Assembly: GCA_030789695.1 (NCBI GenBank)
Contig: CM061133.1
Location: forward strand, 95,535,528-95,599,527
Direction: 5' to 3'
Length of the DNA stretch: 64,000 nt
Origin: Scilla litardierei
Taxonomy: Eukaryota > Streptophyta > Magnoliopsida > Asparagales > Asparagaceae
A program made the translations under genes and the position numbers. This document shows, in pieces, positions 11,866 through 23,552 of the stretch. Below the pieces are notes generated by a model that did not search any database, was not told the origin of the DNA, and saw only the letters and a list, made by a program, of their open reading frames with translations. Position 1 is the stretch's first letter; every line of letters starts with the position of its first letter.

Positions 11866-12615
11866 CTCTAAATACTTCCTCGCCAAGACTTTCGTGGACT
11901 GTCCCACTCGGAATGGGATGAAGTGCGTAGACTTGGTCAATCGATCAACGGTCACCCAGACTGCGTCGTTCTGCTTCGGGCTCTGAGGTAGTCCTGTCAC
12001 AAAATCTATCGTGATGTGTTGCCACTTCCACTCTGGAATGGGAAGCGGTTGTAGCAATCCTGCTGTCCGAAGGTGCTCCGCCTTCACTTGCTGGCATACC
12101 AAACACTTGACAATTCTCCGTACCACACTCCTCTTCATGCCAATCCACCAATAGTTCAAATGGAGGTCCGTATACATCTTCGTGCCTCCAGGATGTATGG
12201 AATATGGAGAGCTATGTGCCTCATTCAACAGCTCATCTCTAATGTCACCTGCAGGTACGTAGAGTCTACTGTCGTACCTCAGCGATCCATCCTCATGAAT
12301 AATAAACTTCGTCCGAAGTCCAGCTTCTACCTGTCTTCTGATCCTCTGTAGCTTCGGGTCTCCTGCCTGAGCTTCCTTGATACGATCCACGATAATTGAC
12401 TGAATCTGCAAGTTCATCAATAAAACGATCACTCCTGGTAGGACAAACTCAATGTTCATCCCTCTCAGCTCCTGTTGTACTCTCCAATCGGCAGTATGCA
12501 TCATCACTGTGGGGAGTCTGCTCAAAGCATCTGGCACTACATTCACCTTCCATGGGTGATATTGCAGATCTATCTTATAGTCTGCCATCAGCTCCAACCA
12601 TCGTCTCTGATGCAT
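11866..12615 (-). pseudogene. RNase H end and integrase N-terminal half, Tekay-A
   Basis: The 250-codon open frame starts with the RNase H to integrase linker (RRWLELMADY, then DALSRLP). It continues with the integrase zinc-binding domain, where the histidines of SPYSIHPGGTKM and the cysteines of CLVCQQVKAEH are visible. Then comes the first catalytic Asp in ITIDFVTGLP, followed by VDRLTKSTHFIP. It is open up to the decayed intron. It resembles Tekay-B 33552-34283 over its whole length. Confidence 0.85.
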
Positions 12616-12627
12616 GTTGAGCTCCTT

Positions 12628-13353
12628 CTATATAAAAATATACTTCAAGATTTTGTGATCGGTGAAAATTTTCACACTCTCACTCAGCAGGAAGTGTGTC
12701 CAGATTTTCAACGCAAATATCACCGCTGCTAACTCCAGATCGTGCATCGGATAGTTCTTCTCATGATTCCTCAACTGCCAAGAAGCGTACGCGACCACGT
12801 GACCATGCTGATGCAGGACGCATCCGAGACCCTTACCAGATGCATCACAATAAATCTTGAAGCCTCCGCTCCGATCCGTTATAGCCAATACTGGTGTCGT
12901 GGTCAATCTCTCCTTCAAAATACTGAAGGCCTTCTCATAATCCTCTGACCAAACGAACTCCACATACTTCCTCGTCAGCTTCGTCATCGGCTCTGCAATC
13001 CTCGAGAAATCCTTAATGAACCGACAGTAGTAGCCAGCTAATCCAAGAAAACTAATGATATCTGATGCTGACTGCGAGGTCGGCCACTCGCTCACTGCTC
13101 TGACTTTCTCCAGATCTACTGATATGCCATCACCGGACACCACGTGTCCTAGGAATGCGACTCTGTCCAACCAGAACTCACACTTACTATACTTGGCATA
13201 CAGCCTATGACGTCTCAGTGTCTCCAATACTGTCCTCAGATGATGGTTGTGCTCCTCTTCAGACTTCGAGTAAATAAGTATGTCGTCGATGAAGATGACG
13301 ACGAACTTATCCAGGAAGTCGCAGAAAATCAAATTTATCAAGTTCATAAACAA
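12628..13353 (-). pseudogene. RT palm/thumb and RNase H, Tekay-A
   Basis: The 241-residue open frame begins within RT. The catalytic pair is in [12 protein letters not shown] (Asp codons at 13282-13287), followed by the conserved [16 protein letters not shown] and [12 protein letters not shown] blocks. RNase H follows with its first Asp in [10 protein letters not shown], then HEKNYP and IFTDHK. It is separated from the N-terminal RT frame by a frameshift near 13355-13367. RT copies element RNA into DNA and RNase H removes the template. Confidence 0.88.
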
Positions 13354-13367
13354 TGCTGGAGCGTTGG

Positions 13368-13871
13368 TCAGTCGAAAGGCATGACCACGAACTCATAGTT
13401 TCTGTACTTCGTCCTGAATGTCGTCTTCGAAATATCGTCCTTCTTCACTTTCACCTGATGGTACCCGCTCTTCAAATCCAATTTCGAGAAAACCGTCAAA
13501 CCTCCAAGCTGGTTAAATATGTCATCAATCCGGGGCAGTGGATACTTATTCTTCACAGTTATTGTTTTCAGCCCTCTGTATTCAACACACATCCGACGGG
13601 ATCCATCCTTCTTCACCAATAGAACTGGTGCACCCCAAGGTGACACACTAGGATGTATGAATCCCTGCTGCAACAGTTCGTCCAACTGTTTCCTCAGCTC
13701 CTCAAGCTCTACAGGAGCCATCCGATACGATGCCTTCGAAATAGGTTGCGCTCCCGGCATCAGATCTATACTGAACTCCAAAGCTCTGTCAGGTGGCAAT
13801 CCTGAAATATCATTCGGAAGGACGTCGTCAAAGTCTCTGACGACTGCTGGTCTACTGATCTCCATCTGCAT
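13368..13871 (-). pseudogene. RT N-terminal part, Tekay-A
   Basis: The frame contains [41 protein letters not shown] and [12 protein letters not shown], the fingers and first palm motifs including the first catalytic Asp in LDLKSGY. It ends by frameshift just after VMPF. It follows protease in the minus-strand order and aligns with Tekay-B residues after the protease. Confidence 0.88.
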
Positions 13872-14015
13872 GGCGACAACGATCGACTCCTCCGGCTTGG
13901 CTTAGAATCTAACGGGCCTAAGCGATCTCTCTCTGCTGTGAAACTCGAACTCTTAGTTGCCTGGTATTCTGCACACCACCTTCTTGCTGCGGAAATCGAT
14001 CAAAGCAAGGAAATC

Positions 14016-14321
14016 TCACAACCAATCGATGCCAAGAAAAACATCACAATGTGGTAGATCATGGACAATGAAGTCGGTATAAAGCTCGTGTCCACTGATC
14101 ACCAACAGAATCGATTGGCATCCTGAATTAACCGTCACCACTCTGTTCACTGTAATGATATCCCAACACTTTGGAAGCGTATGCGTGGAAATGGAGTGTT
14201 TTTTTACGAATCTCCGGGTTATGATGCACATAGATGCACCGGAGTCGAACAAAGTTATAACCAGGTAAAATGACACTAAGATGGTGCCCAAGATAAAGAG
14301 ATAATAACTAAGGTCCAACAA
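14016..14321 (-). pseudogene. Retropepsin-type protease, Tekay-A
   Basis: The active site is LFDSGAS, and the flap and C-terminal part ends in VFLGIDWL. In retroelements this aspartic protease cuts Gag and Pol. The frame begins only about 100 bp from the primer region, so gag has been deleted. The bases before the GGC codon at 14288-14286 look like the end of the gag/protease intron of Tekay-B, with the acceptor AG changed to GG. About 140 bp between this frame and the RT frame hold degraded linker. Confidence 0.8.
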
Positions 14322-14421
14322 GGTTACTAATCTAACTAAGGATTATTAGACTTTGTACATATTAAACTGGATATTAAATGAATGCGAGTACTTTTTATTG
14401 CTACAAATTTTCGCATAGACG

Positions 14422-14435
14422 TGCATAGGCCACCA
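14422..14435 (-). other. Candidate primer binding site, Tekay-A
   Basis: The minus strand reads TGGTGGCCTATGCA, eight bases after the LTR end at 14444. The same motif with one change (TGGTGGCCCATGCA) lies at the same offset in Tekay-B. It starts with the TGG expected to pair with tRNA CCA, but I cannot name the tRNA. Confidence 0.5.
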
Positions 14436-14797
14436 CTAAAACCTGTCATGCCCCGCTTACCAAAACAGGTGCGAGGACGAGACGAAGGTCCGCATGGGCC
14501 GGAGTTGTGAGGCTCGGACACAATAAGCGTCTGTAGAGATACCATTAAATTACATGTTCTAGCATATAAAATTTCATAACAATAAGGTAACAGTACTCGA
14601 AAGGAAATTGCATTCATTATTAAAAGAGATAATATCCAGCATTATATCAAGTCTAAAAAGAAGCCCAAGAATGGGTACAACTGCGAAAAAGGAAACTAAT
14701 GGTGCAATGCACCCAACCTTGGCAAGAAGAAAAAACGGTTCTATGCACCCAAACTAGAAAGCAGTAACCTCCGTAAAATATCAATGGTGAGGAACCT

Positions 14798-14894
14798 CTA
14801 GGTCTGGTCCTCGTCTGGAACGTACTCCGGGTCAACGTCCTCCGGCTCCAAGTCCTCAAGTAAGGCCGGCTTGTCTGTGTACTCCGTCTCAATA
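14798..14894 (-). CDS. Short acidic reading frame in Tekay-A 5' LTR
   Basis: This is the second copy of the acidic frame at 8253-8349. It ends in EDQT and TAG (14798-14800). Differences from the other LTR are mostly replacements between similar residues, and no stop or frameshift has arisen although the LTRs have clearly diverged. No ATG is visible in frame. Unknown function. Confidence 0.4.
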
Positions 14895-14895
14895 C

Positions 14896-14935
14896 CTGAC
14901 GTACAACACCCAAGAGAAAAGGAGCTGTACGTCAG
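14896..14935 (-). ncRNA. Covarying LTR hairpin, Tekay-A 5' LTR copy
   Basis: The arms CTGACGTACA and TGTACGTCAG are perfect here as in the 3' LTR copy, while the surrounding bases differ. It lies just upstream of the acidic frame on the minus strand. Confidence 0.5.
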
Positions 14936-15307
14936 GTAAAGTCTACTAAGGAAAGGTGAGAAGACTCTACTACAAGTGTAAAGAAAATTAAAGACGACAT
15001 TTTAAAGTTGATTACATGAGAGATGCAACAGCATGGCAGTTATACATATATGTAAGGAAAGTAAAGACTGTGCAGAAAGTAAACGTGGCAGGCAATGGCC
15101 GTAGCGTGTACTATTGGCTATAAGACATGTCAAGACTAGACGAGACCGTGTGACACTAAGCGACTCGACCCCAAGACCGTGTGACACCAAGCGATTCGAC
15201 ACCAAGACTGTTCACGCCTTCAGCTTAGAAAGAGGCCAAACTCTCTAACCTGGTGGCCGCTCAACCCAACCCCACCCCAAGTGCTCAAGACAAGACTGTA
15301 CGAGGAC

Positions 15308-15541
15308 CACTCACTCTAGCTTGATGAGCGCCTCTATCCCCACAAGTTGTAGGGCCACTCACTCTGTCCTGGTGAGTGCCGAGCTTCCCGTAGGTCGTGT
15401 ATCTGTACAAGGCGTCACTCTCTCTATCTTGGAGAGTACCATATTCCCCGCAGGTTCCAAGGTCACTCACTCTAGCCTGATGAGTGTCGGGTTCTCGCAG
15501 GTTATCCATACAAGGGGTCACTCTCTCTGTCTTGGAGAGTC
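15308..15541. repeat. Five tandem stem-loops in Tekay-A 5' LTR
   Basis: This is the counterpart of 8764-8997. The clearest arms are 15356-15362/15372-15378 (CACTCAC/GTGAGTG), 15416-15422/15432-15438, 15464-15469/15481-15486 and 15519-15525/15535-15541. The first unit (arm from 15308) and two others each carry one mismatch. Confidence 0.7.
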
Positions 15542-17396
15542 CCCTATTGCCCGTAGGCTGTGTAAAACATATCGTGAATGATGTTACATGGCATGACATG
15601 ATTATAGTATGTTCTTTTCATTCTAGGGGGTCCACACACGCACACAGAGAGTTCCTAGCATGATAGTTAAAGCAGTTTATACCTAGACTTCATTGTCAAG
15701 TCTAGGCTATCGTGAGGGGGTCCCGGATGCTATCATTTCACGTCCTGTTCTCTTGTTCATAATTTTTACAATTTAAAGAGAGATGGCCTAAACGTGGACA
15801 AAACTCGCAAGTAGGGGCACTTGCCTACGGTGGCGAGAAGTACGTCTGTCGGAAGCGCCTCGTCGCAGATAGCGTGTCGGTCAACGTTCACTGTCACAAG
15901 CCAATGGGCAGTGTCAGGACCAGTTTAGCAAATCCTACTAAGTTTTCTCTAAGTTGATCGTGGTTATCCTATAAGTTTCAAGTTGATTTTTGAATGTTCA
16001 GCCTATCCGACGATTCTATCCTATGTGCACAGTTAAAAAGTCCGATCGTCGATCTACGATTTCACAACGTTTTAAAGAAGCGAAAAAGTAAATTTAGTTA
16101 TTTAAGTTGTCGATTTTTAATTAGGGTTTGATGACTTAATGTTTGGATTGCTACGAGCGATAGGACCAACTTAGTATGACACACACGCATAGGTTCAATG
16201 TCGGATCTGAAATGGTGATGGGCCACGTCGTCTCCGGTTCCTCGTCTGTGGGTAGCGTAGTAAGGGAAGTCACCTCGGGATCATCTCGGCTGTGGGTAGC
16301 GCAGCGAAACAGAGAGCAGCAACGGTAACGAGTCGCCGTGGCAGCGAGAAGATGCGTGGGGCACGGGCCAGTGGTGCTGTGTGTCACTGCGCGTGTATGA
16401 GGGCCGACGGTAGCACGGGGAAGGAGGCAGACAGTTTGAGTGAGAGAGAGAGAGGGGGCCGTGCGGTTTGTTTGTGTAGTGGATTGCATCCGGAGCAAAG
16501 GGAAGGCCGGCAGTATGGGGTCCGCCGTAGGTGGAGGAGACCGGCAGGGGGTGAACGGCAGGGCTGAGCAAGGGTGCAGCTTGCTGTTGGCTGACGGTAT
16601 GGGGGAGGCCGGATCTGCTGTCAAGGGGATATGGCTGGCTATGGGGGTCTCAAGGGGAGAGAGAGGTTTGCGCCATGAGTTGGGCTTTGCCGGAGGTGGC
16701 CGGTGGCAATGGAAGAGGCCGGCATGGGCTGACAAGGGGAGAAGGAAGTCGGCGGTAAAGGGAAGAGATGGCGGATGTGTTTGCTTGGAGAAAGAAAAAC
16801 CTTGGGTTGTTTGCGTTATAATGATGGAAATTTTCTAAAGGGGGTAGAAAAGGAGTTGGTTTTAAGGTTAGGTGGGAGAGAGTGTGTAAGAAGGGGAGGG
16901 TAGACTTAGTGTGGCAAATAACCTAGGAGTTATTTGGCATGATACGTAAGATCCAAAGGGATTTGATTAGGATTTAGGGATTAGAGTTTGAATTTTGAAT
17001 TAGCCGAGGGCTAATAATAGATTAAAAGTAATTAAGGTGAAGGGACATTCTAACGGTGTCCGAAAAATACAAGAAAAATATCGGGACGACCGTGGAGACG
17101 AGAGGATCGAGGGTACGGTGGTCGGTCATGTGCTAGGTTCATGAAAAATGATAATAAAAATATATAGCCAAACGTCGAAGTCTAAAAGTTAAGACACCTC
17201 CTCATTCAAAGCAGATTTGTTGAAGAATGACCCGTGAAATGACGTTCATAAAAAATTCCACAAATAACTACTCTCGCTGATGGTCACAACGATATATAAC
17301 TTTGCACATTTAGGATTCAAATGAAGGTCACACAAAAACGCGTACGAAAAAGAAAATACGCGCTGAAAAACACACGGTCGAAAAGCGACCATAACA

Positions 17397-18079
17397 GTCG
17401 TAGACAATGATACAGAGTTTTGCTTCTTGGAAAACTAAGAGACAATAGAATTTCCTAGAAAATGGCAAGTGCAACTAATACTCTTCCTATCAGATTTGCA
17501 TCGAGCAATATCGGCATCACTATATGAGATTAACTCATATGTGCTAGATTTACGATAAAGTAATCTATAATCTGAAGTTTGATTGAAGTAACAAAACCTT
17601 CGTTTAATTGCAATCAAATGTGAGTCCTTAGGTTGTGATTGATATCTAGCGCAAAGACATACTGAAAACGTGATATCAGGCCTACTTGGGGTTAAATAAA
17701 GTAAGCTACCAATCACATATCGATATAGACGAATGTCTACATATTTCTCATTTTTATCTTTCATAAGATGTGTAGTTGTATTCATTGGAGTTCTTTTACT
17801 AGAAGACGATTCCATTCCGAATCACTTGATTAACTCCCCGGTGTACTTGGTTTGATGTATGAAGATTGACATGCTTCAATTGCCGAATTTGAAGTCCTAG
17901 AAAATAGTTGAGCTCACCCATGTGGCTCATCTCAAATTCAACCTCCATGGACGTAGAAAATTCTTGATAAAGATCATAGTTAGTAGATCCAAAAATAATA
18001 TCATCTACATAAACTTGAATGAGAATAATGTCATTTTCATAATATTTGGTAAAAAGAGTTGAATCTGTTGTATACAACG
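17397..18079 (-). pseudogene. Copia RT and RNase H fragment
   Basis: Minus-strand frames 17799-18092 and 17435-17815 give a Copia-type polymerase. The RT catalytic motif is in VYVDDIIFGSTN, followed by GELNYFLGLQI. In the second frame GSLLYLTPSRPDI, then the RNase H motif YSDADIARC, are visible. The two frames overlap, so there is a frameshift near 17800-17815. The fragment is cut at 17396 by the Tekay-A LTR and near 18079 by LTR-like sequence. It is a plant Copia, possibly of SIRE/Maximus type, but lineage cannot be settled from this piece. Confidence 0.85.
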
Positions 18080-19641
18080 TGTTGCTGGACACAACGATCG
18101 ATGACTTCGTGTTTGATGATAATAAACGTGTGTGAACGATTTGATGTGTCTGCTAAGTGTTTTCAGGAGCTCCTAAATATTCAAAGGGGGACTTAGTCAA
18201 AGTGATGAAGAAATTCCAATTTATATGCAAAGAAGACTTAGTCAAATTAATGGAGAAATTGCAATTCATTTGCAATTTGGACTTGGTCAAATATTGAGAG
18301 ATATGGAGAGAGATCTCATTCATATCAAAAGCGATTGATCCAAATCTCATGCAAATCGATTTGTGATTAAATGAGATCCTAATTGAGATCCTATTCAAAT
18401 CACATTGCCATTCAAATTCAAATCCTATTGCAATCCAAATTCAAATTCCATATCCTATTGTGATTGAAAGAGATCTTCCATGTGATTATTTCAAATCCTA
18501 TTCAAGTTAGGATTCCATTCAATCTCCTTCTATTATAGGATTCTATTTGATTCTAATTGATCCCATTTTCACCTAGATAAACCCACATCCAAAGGAAGGA
18601 AAAATGAGAGAGGCAACCACAACAAAATATTGCGGCCAATACATAGAAAAACACAATGTCGAAATATACCAAGAGCCTCCTTCCTCCTCCTAGCCGCAAC
18701 TTGAAAAGGTCCGAACTCTCTTAAAGCCGCAACTTTCATAAGGAGCATTGCCGCAAGTTTGAGATCACATCCATTGCCGAAGCTTACAAAGCAAACACAA
18801 GGCAAGGTCGCAAGTTTTCCTAAGAGATACTCTCTACATCATTGTGCAACATCCAAGTTCTTCTTCTCCCTTCCGCAAGGTATAAATTCCTTCATCTCCT
18901 TCATTGCGCAAGCCACAAGCAAGCAAAGACTTCAACTTCTCATTGTGCAACTCCAAGAGCAAGGGGCCTGTAAAATCAGCGTACAACACCTGGATGCACA
19001 AGTGCGTAAGTTGACAGAGTTGGTATATTTTGGCAAGATGATACAGGCGACTGACTAACAAGTCACAGGCGCTTGAACAATAGACAGGCGCATGTAATTT
19101 GTACAACAATCACCTATTTAGAAGTTAAGAGTAGAAGCCCAAAAACCTAATAGAAAGTGTGTTTATTTCAGACGACTGAAGAACAAAACACGGGTGCTTG
19201 TCAAGAGACTGTCGCCTGGATTTTAAGCAGCAGTCGGCTGTCATACATCAAGAATGTAAAACTTAGGATTTTATGAATTAGAGTCCTAGGAAATGAATTC
19301 TAAGGGTTTCATATTATAGATGGAGTGAAGTGTGTGCGGTCCAAGTTTACACTAATTCAATGCTATATTTTAAGAGAAAGAAAATATACGAAGAAAAAGA
19401 TTTACACTGAGTTTGGCTTCTTCTCTTTCTTTTGATTGAACTTGAAGTGTTTGATTCTTCTTTTCTTTGTCTTGATCACCCAATCATCTCTTTGATCTTT
19501 GATTGATCTTGATTATCATTCATAACAATTTGATCTTCATGATTTTATTAGGCAATGAGTTAACTGCATATAGGGGATTAGTCACAAGTATTTATGTTTG
19601 CTCATTATCAAAACCAAGTAAGGAGAAGTCAATACTCAACA
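18080..19641. repeat. LTR-like block (TGTTG...CAACA), possible Copia solo LTR
   Basis: The block begins TGTTGCTGG and ends ACTCAACA, so it has short inverted ends. Read on the minus strand the start (TGTTGAGTATTGAC, then TTTTGATAATGA) resembles LTR starts of plant SIRE-type Copia elements. Inside are repeats of CAAATTCAAATCCTATT-like words (18395-18500) and of ACAGGCG (19045-19092). No primer site, no polypurine tract and no target duplication is convincing. I see no gene. Confidence 0.35.
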
Positions 19642-21040
19642 ACAAATTCTTCTTCTCAAAAAGAAAAAATGAAAATACCTAGAAACCATACCCAAGGCAT
19701 CAATAGTAATGAATCATCGTCACTAGATGGATGGCCGGCCTGCGGCTGTAACTAGTTGACCAACATGCTGGCATGCTACAGCCAGTGGATGATGGCGGTG
19801 GCTAACAGCTGCCGTCTAGCGGTGGACATCAACAGCACGCCTCCTCCTATTATTGGTTTGGTTCATGGGCCTTTTGGTTAAGATTTAACTCAAAAAAAGA
19901 TAAGACTTTGACACAAATAAGAAATCCTAAAGGTTGTAAGATTTCTAGAGACCTCTCTTTAATTCTTCAAGTTATTAGATAGAGTTTGTCTTTAACTAAA
20001 ACTCCTAATGATTTAAGAATATCATGAGATCTTTCTTTTAAATCTTACATGTTTTATATATATCTTGCATGGTTTGACTCAAATAAGAATTTCCAAATAT
20101 AGTTGGTTTTCATGGAATTCTATCACTAAAAATGGGTCCTCTACTCCACTTAAAGGCATCCAATCAATCCAACAATTCAAGAGATCTAAGATCTAAGCAT
20201 CCTATGATCTAGAGAGAAAAATATAAATCTTGAAGCATTGTCTTAAATATAAAAAATCTCTATCTTAAATAAAAAGTTGTGCCTTCTCTTTCTTTCAAGC
20301 ACTATTAATGCTTGAGACTGAGTATGAGCTATTGGAGGATTCATAGATCATGAGAAGTTTCATCATCAAGGTGAAATTAATATCATGTTTGGTCGGTGTG
20401 AAGATCAGAGATCTTCGTCGAAAGTTTTTGGAGTAGTGGATATTGCGTAAGAGTATCCACATAACGGTATGAACTTTAAGTCACATCATTTAATCATGAA
20501 CTCTGTAGTTTTCTAGATTTACACTAAGATTAGAATTTTTCAATTTTCATGCTTCCGTCTTTTTTAAATTTTATTATAAACTATAGCGTTGTAGACTTAC
20601 ATAGACAAAGTCTCATATCTTTTATTAGGATATAGAGCTTTGCAAGGAACCTATCCAACGCCCGTTGGCATCTCAAACTTTACCAGTTGGTGCTTTATAG
20701 CTACCACTACCTTTGTCTTCACCAAACATGCTAAATTGAGTCATCTTTCCCTTACCACAGTCATATTCTTCTCTTCACTAACTGTCGCTTACCCTTGGCA
20801 TCGGTCTTGTAAATAGTTCATGGCAGCTCTAGAAAGATCTTCTATTCTCGAGAGCATACTACTCATCGATCATTTAACAAACTCATTTAAGGAGTCGTAT
20901 CACTCTTGCCATCAGTCTACAAGTAAGACGAAGAATCACCATTTTAGACAATATTCTTACAGACGATGTTACTTGTGGTAATATAAAATATTCAGAGATA
21001 TATGTATTGAGAATAATAAATTTATGTGGTGAGATCTTTT
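19642..21040. other. Unclassified degraded repeat sequence
   Basis: No long ORF and no recognised motif. The stretch at about 20300-20570 looks like the transcribed end of an LTR but has no matching partner in the window. A run at 20690-20940 has coding-like composition on the minus strand but is full of stops. Confidence 0.3.
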
Positions 21041-21536
21041 TGTTGGATCGTTAATCCAACGTTGGGCATATATGGTATATAATTATGTATGCATGCTATC
21101 ACATTAAGTTAAAGCCTAATAAAGTGATCTAATTAATTACTTAAGTGGGCTTTCATGTACCTAAATAGGGTTTGGGAATTAATGTGTAGAGACGTTGGGC
21201 TTTCGGGTTTAATGATGGGCTGAACCCGAAACCCAATAGACATTAGCTTTTGCCTATTTATATGTGGTTACGGTCCCCGGATCGCACATACGAAAAGCCA
21301 TCTTTTCTGCATCCTGTCGAAAGATTAGAGCCCGATAAAGTCGAAGGATTTATCACAGGGATACTTGCTGATCTGGAAGGCCATCCACACGGATGACCAA
21401 CATTTAGTGTTATGGATTTAGGTACGCTTCCGCTACATTTCAGACTCAGTTTATTTATTCTCGTAGATCTGACATGAATTTTATCTAGATTATTTGCATG
21501 GTTTTGCTTATTATTAATCTAGAAATAGCCCCAACA
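21041..21536 (+). repeat. 5' LTR of Copia element
   Basis: The 496-bp LTR begins TGTTGGATCG and ends CCCCAACA, giving TGTTGG...CCAACA inverted ends. A TATA-like TATTTATA lies near 21255-21262. It is directly followed by the primer site. Confidence 0.85.
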
Positions 21537-21538
21537 AG

Positions 21539-21550
21539 TGGTATCAGAGC
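21539..21550 (+). other. Primer binding site, initiator tRNA-Met type
   Basis: TGGTATCAGAGC begins two bases after the LTR end and is complementary to the 3' end of plant initiator tRNA-Met. Confidence 0.92.
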
Positions 21551-22339
21551 CACCTCATACTTAGATCTGTGAGATCGTTCAATTTTCAGAAATTTTTGGC
21601 TATATTGCGCTTGAAAAATCAAATTTTTAGGGTTTTATTTTTTCCCTTCGTTTTTCCCTAGAGGGCGACGGCCGATGGCCGTCGGCCCATGGCCGTCGGC
21701 CCCCACAAAATCGATGGCCAGCGGTGGGGCGGTGGCCGCCACAACCGCCGCTAAAATCCCCCATAGGGTAACAGTTTTTTATTAAAAAAATATTTTTAAA
21801 GTTTTTTGGAGGGGAGGCTGCCTGCCGCCGTCGGCCCCCAGAGGGGCGGATGCCGATGGACACTGGTCCCCCAAGGATTCGGCCGGTGGGGGCTGCTGTC
21901 GTCGCCACCCCCTTCAACGAATAACCCTAACCCTAAGGCCCCTCCCCACGTGCGAACGAACTCAAGTCTCGAGGGCCGGCCCCTCTTGTGCCGGCCCACA
22001 TACAGATTATATTTTTTTATAAAATATTCAGTTTTTTAACAGCCCAGTTGGCTGAAAGCCAGCTACTACAGCAGGCTTTAGCTCGCTTCAGAGAAACAAG
22101 CTGAAACCCGCGTAAGCAGGCAGCAGCTCGACTACTTTAAAAAACCCCGAATTTTTTTTTAAAATGGATAAAGGATGGGCTTGTTTTTTTTCTTGGCCAA
22201 CTTGTTAACCCCGGTTTTGGGCAATTTTGGTTTGGGCTTCTTTTAGGCCTTTTGGACCCTATTTCTGGGCTATGTGGACATTTTTATGGGCCTGTTTTGA
22301 GTTATTTTAACAAAAAAGCTAAAGGAATTAAAAGGTCCA
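21551..22339 (+). other. Copia leader, GC-rich part
   Basis: Untranslated leader. Around 21660-21720 and 21800-21930 it is GC-rich with repeated GGCCGTCGGCC words. Open frames here on both strands are low-complexity and I do not accept them as genes. Confidence 0.5.
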
Positions 22340-23330
22340 TTTATATATATTTCCTTTAGGCATTTTTTTGTTTAAATTCAGTTTTGATTTAAATTCACTT
22401 TTTAGTCATGCTTTATTATATATATTTCGAATTAATTTTGATTAAAACAAAACCCCACTAAAGGGGGCTATATTGTTGAAATTACTATTATTTCGATACA
22501 TAAAAGGCTACGTACATACTTTGTATTTTTTCTTTGCCTAATATTTTGAATTCAAACTCATTAAGAGAGGAGATAAATGGTCGTGTGTATATATTTCTTT
22601 TAGGCCCATTTTGTGTGTTAAAGTTTAGTTTAAGTTAATTTCAATTTTGGGCACATTTGGTTATATGTTTCGAAAGAATTTTAATCAAAACAAAACCCCA
22701 CCAAAGTGGGCTCTATTTTGGAGATTATTTTTTATTTTCGATACATAAAAGAATATACACATACTTTGTATGATTTTTGCCTAAAACTTGAATGTAAATT
22801 CTAGTAAAAGGAGGAAATAAAAGATTTTAAGTGTATTTCCCTTAAAGCTTAATTTAAATTCAAATTTTTAGGCCATGGTTGATTATATATTTCGAAATAT
22901 ATTTATTAAACAAAACCCCATTTAAGTGGGCTCTCTTGTGGAAATTGTTTTATTTCAAAATATAAACGGTTGTAATACACACTTTTGTATGAAAATTTTG
23001 CCTTTTATAATGTTGGATTTAAACGAAAGGGTCAATAAAAGGTGTAATGTATATTTCCACTTAAGGATTAATTTTCGATTTAATGATGCTACAATTTAAA
23101 TTCAAATATTGAATGGTCATATATATTTTTTGGAGCGAGTTGATTGAAACAACCCACAAAGTGGACTCTCTCGTGGAAATTAATTTCATTTCAAAATATA
23201 AAAGGTTTTGTGCATATTTTTTATGTGAATATTTATCGGCCCAAAGGAAGTTAAGTGTTCGACATAATTATATGTGCTTCTGTGGTAATAAACACGTGAT
23301 AATTATTCGATTTTACATGTAAATTATAAA
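22340..23330 (+). repeat. Four diverged tandem repeats (about 220-245 bp) in Copia leader
   Basis: Each unit has, in order, a TATATATTTCGAA-like stretch, a run of AAACAAAACCCCA, a small stem-loop, a CTCTNTTGTGGAAATT-like stretch, ATTTCGATACATAAAAG and ACATACTTTGTATG. Stem-loops are at 22453-22467, 22697-22710, 22916-22930 and 23154-23164, with spacing of 244, 220 and 236 bp. The units lie between the primer site and gag, where packaging and translation signals normally sit. Confidence 0.75.
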
Positions 23331-23552
23331 TCGGCACAAAGGAAGATTTATTATTTGACATGTTATTTATTATCAGTGTTTGATTACAACGCCAAGATAT
23401 CAATTACAAGTTTATATGTTGTCTAAAGATAAATATTAATGAAGTGCCTGATATCTTGAAAGATGGGATTTGCATTTAAAATTTGAATTTATTGTAGTTT
23501 TGCAGTTTACTTATACGAGCTTATGGAATTTTGTTGTTGTTCTCTTTTCAGC

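Larger units (their letters stand above)
8195..17396 (-). mobile_element. Tekay-A: minus-strand chromovirus LTR retrotransposon, gag deleted
   Basis: This is a Ty3/gypsy element with long LTRs (8195-10848 partial; 14444-17396, 2953 bp), a polypurine tract at 10849-10861, and pol in the order protease, RT, RNase H, integrase and chromodomain-like tail on the minus strand. The internal region is only 3.6 kb, against 4.8 kb in the related Tekay-B, because gag is missing between the primer region and protease. The lower end of the 3' LTR is interrupted by the LARD-like element at 8194/8195 and continues outside the window. LTR divergence is clearly greater than in Tekay-B, and pol has frameshifts and stops, so it is the older copy. 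The upper flank is a Copia fragment. Confidence 0.88.
14444..17396 (-). repeat. 5' LTR of Tekay-A
   Basis: The 2953-bp LTR starts on the minus strand at TGTTATGG and ends GGCATGACA. The primer-side end agrees with Tekay-B, whose LTR also ends GTGACA followed by GGTTTT. A TATA-like element is near 16817 on the minus strand. It contains the hairpin array (15308-15541), the covarying hairpin (14896-14935) and the acidic frame (14798-14894). Confidence 0.88.

Noticed and set aside
21915..21940. Telomere-like CCCTAACCCTAA
   Set aside because: Only two units and not the usual plant CCCTAAA repeat. Chance in a GC-rich leader.
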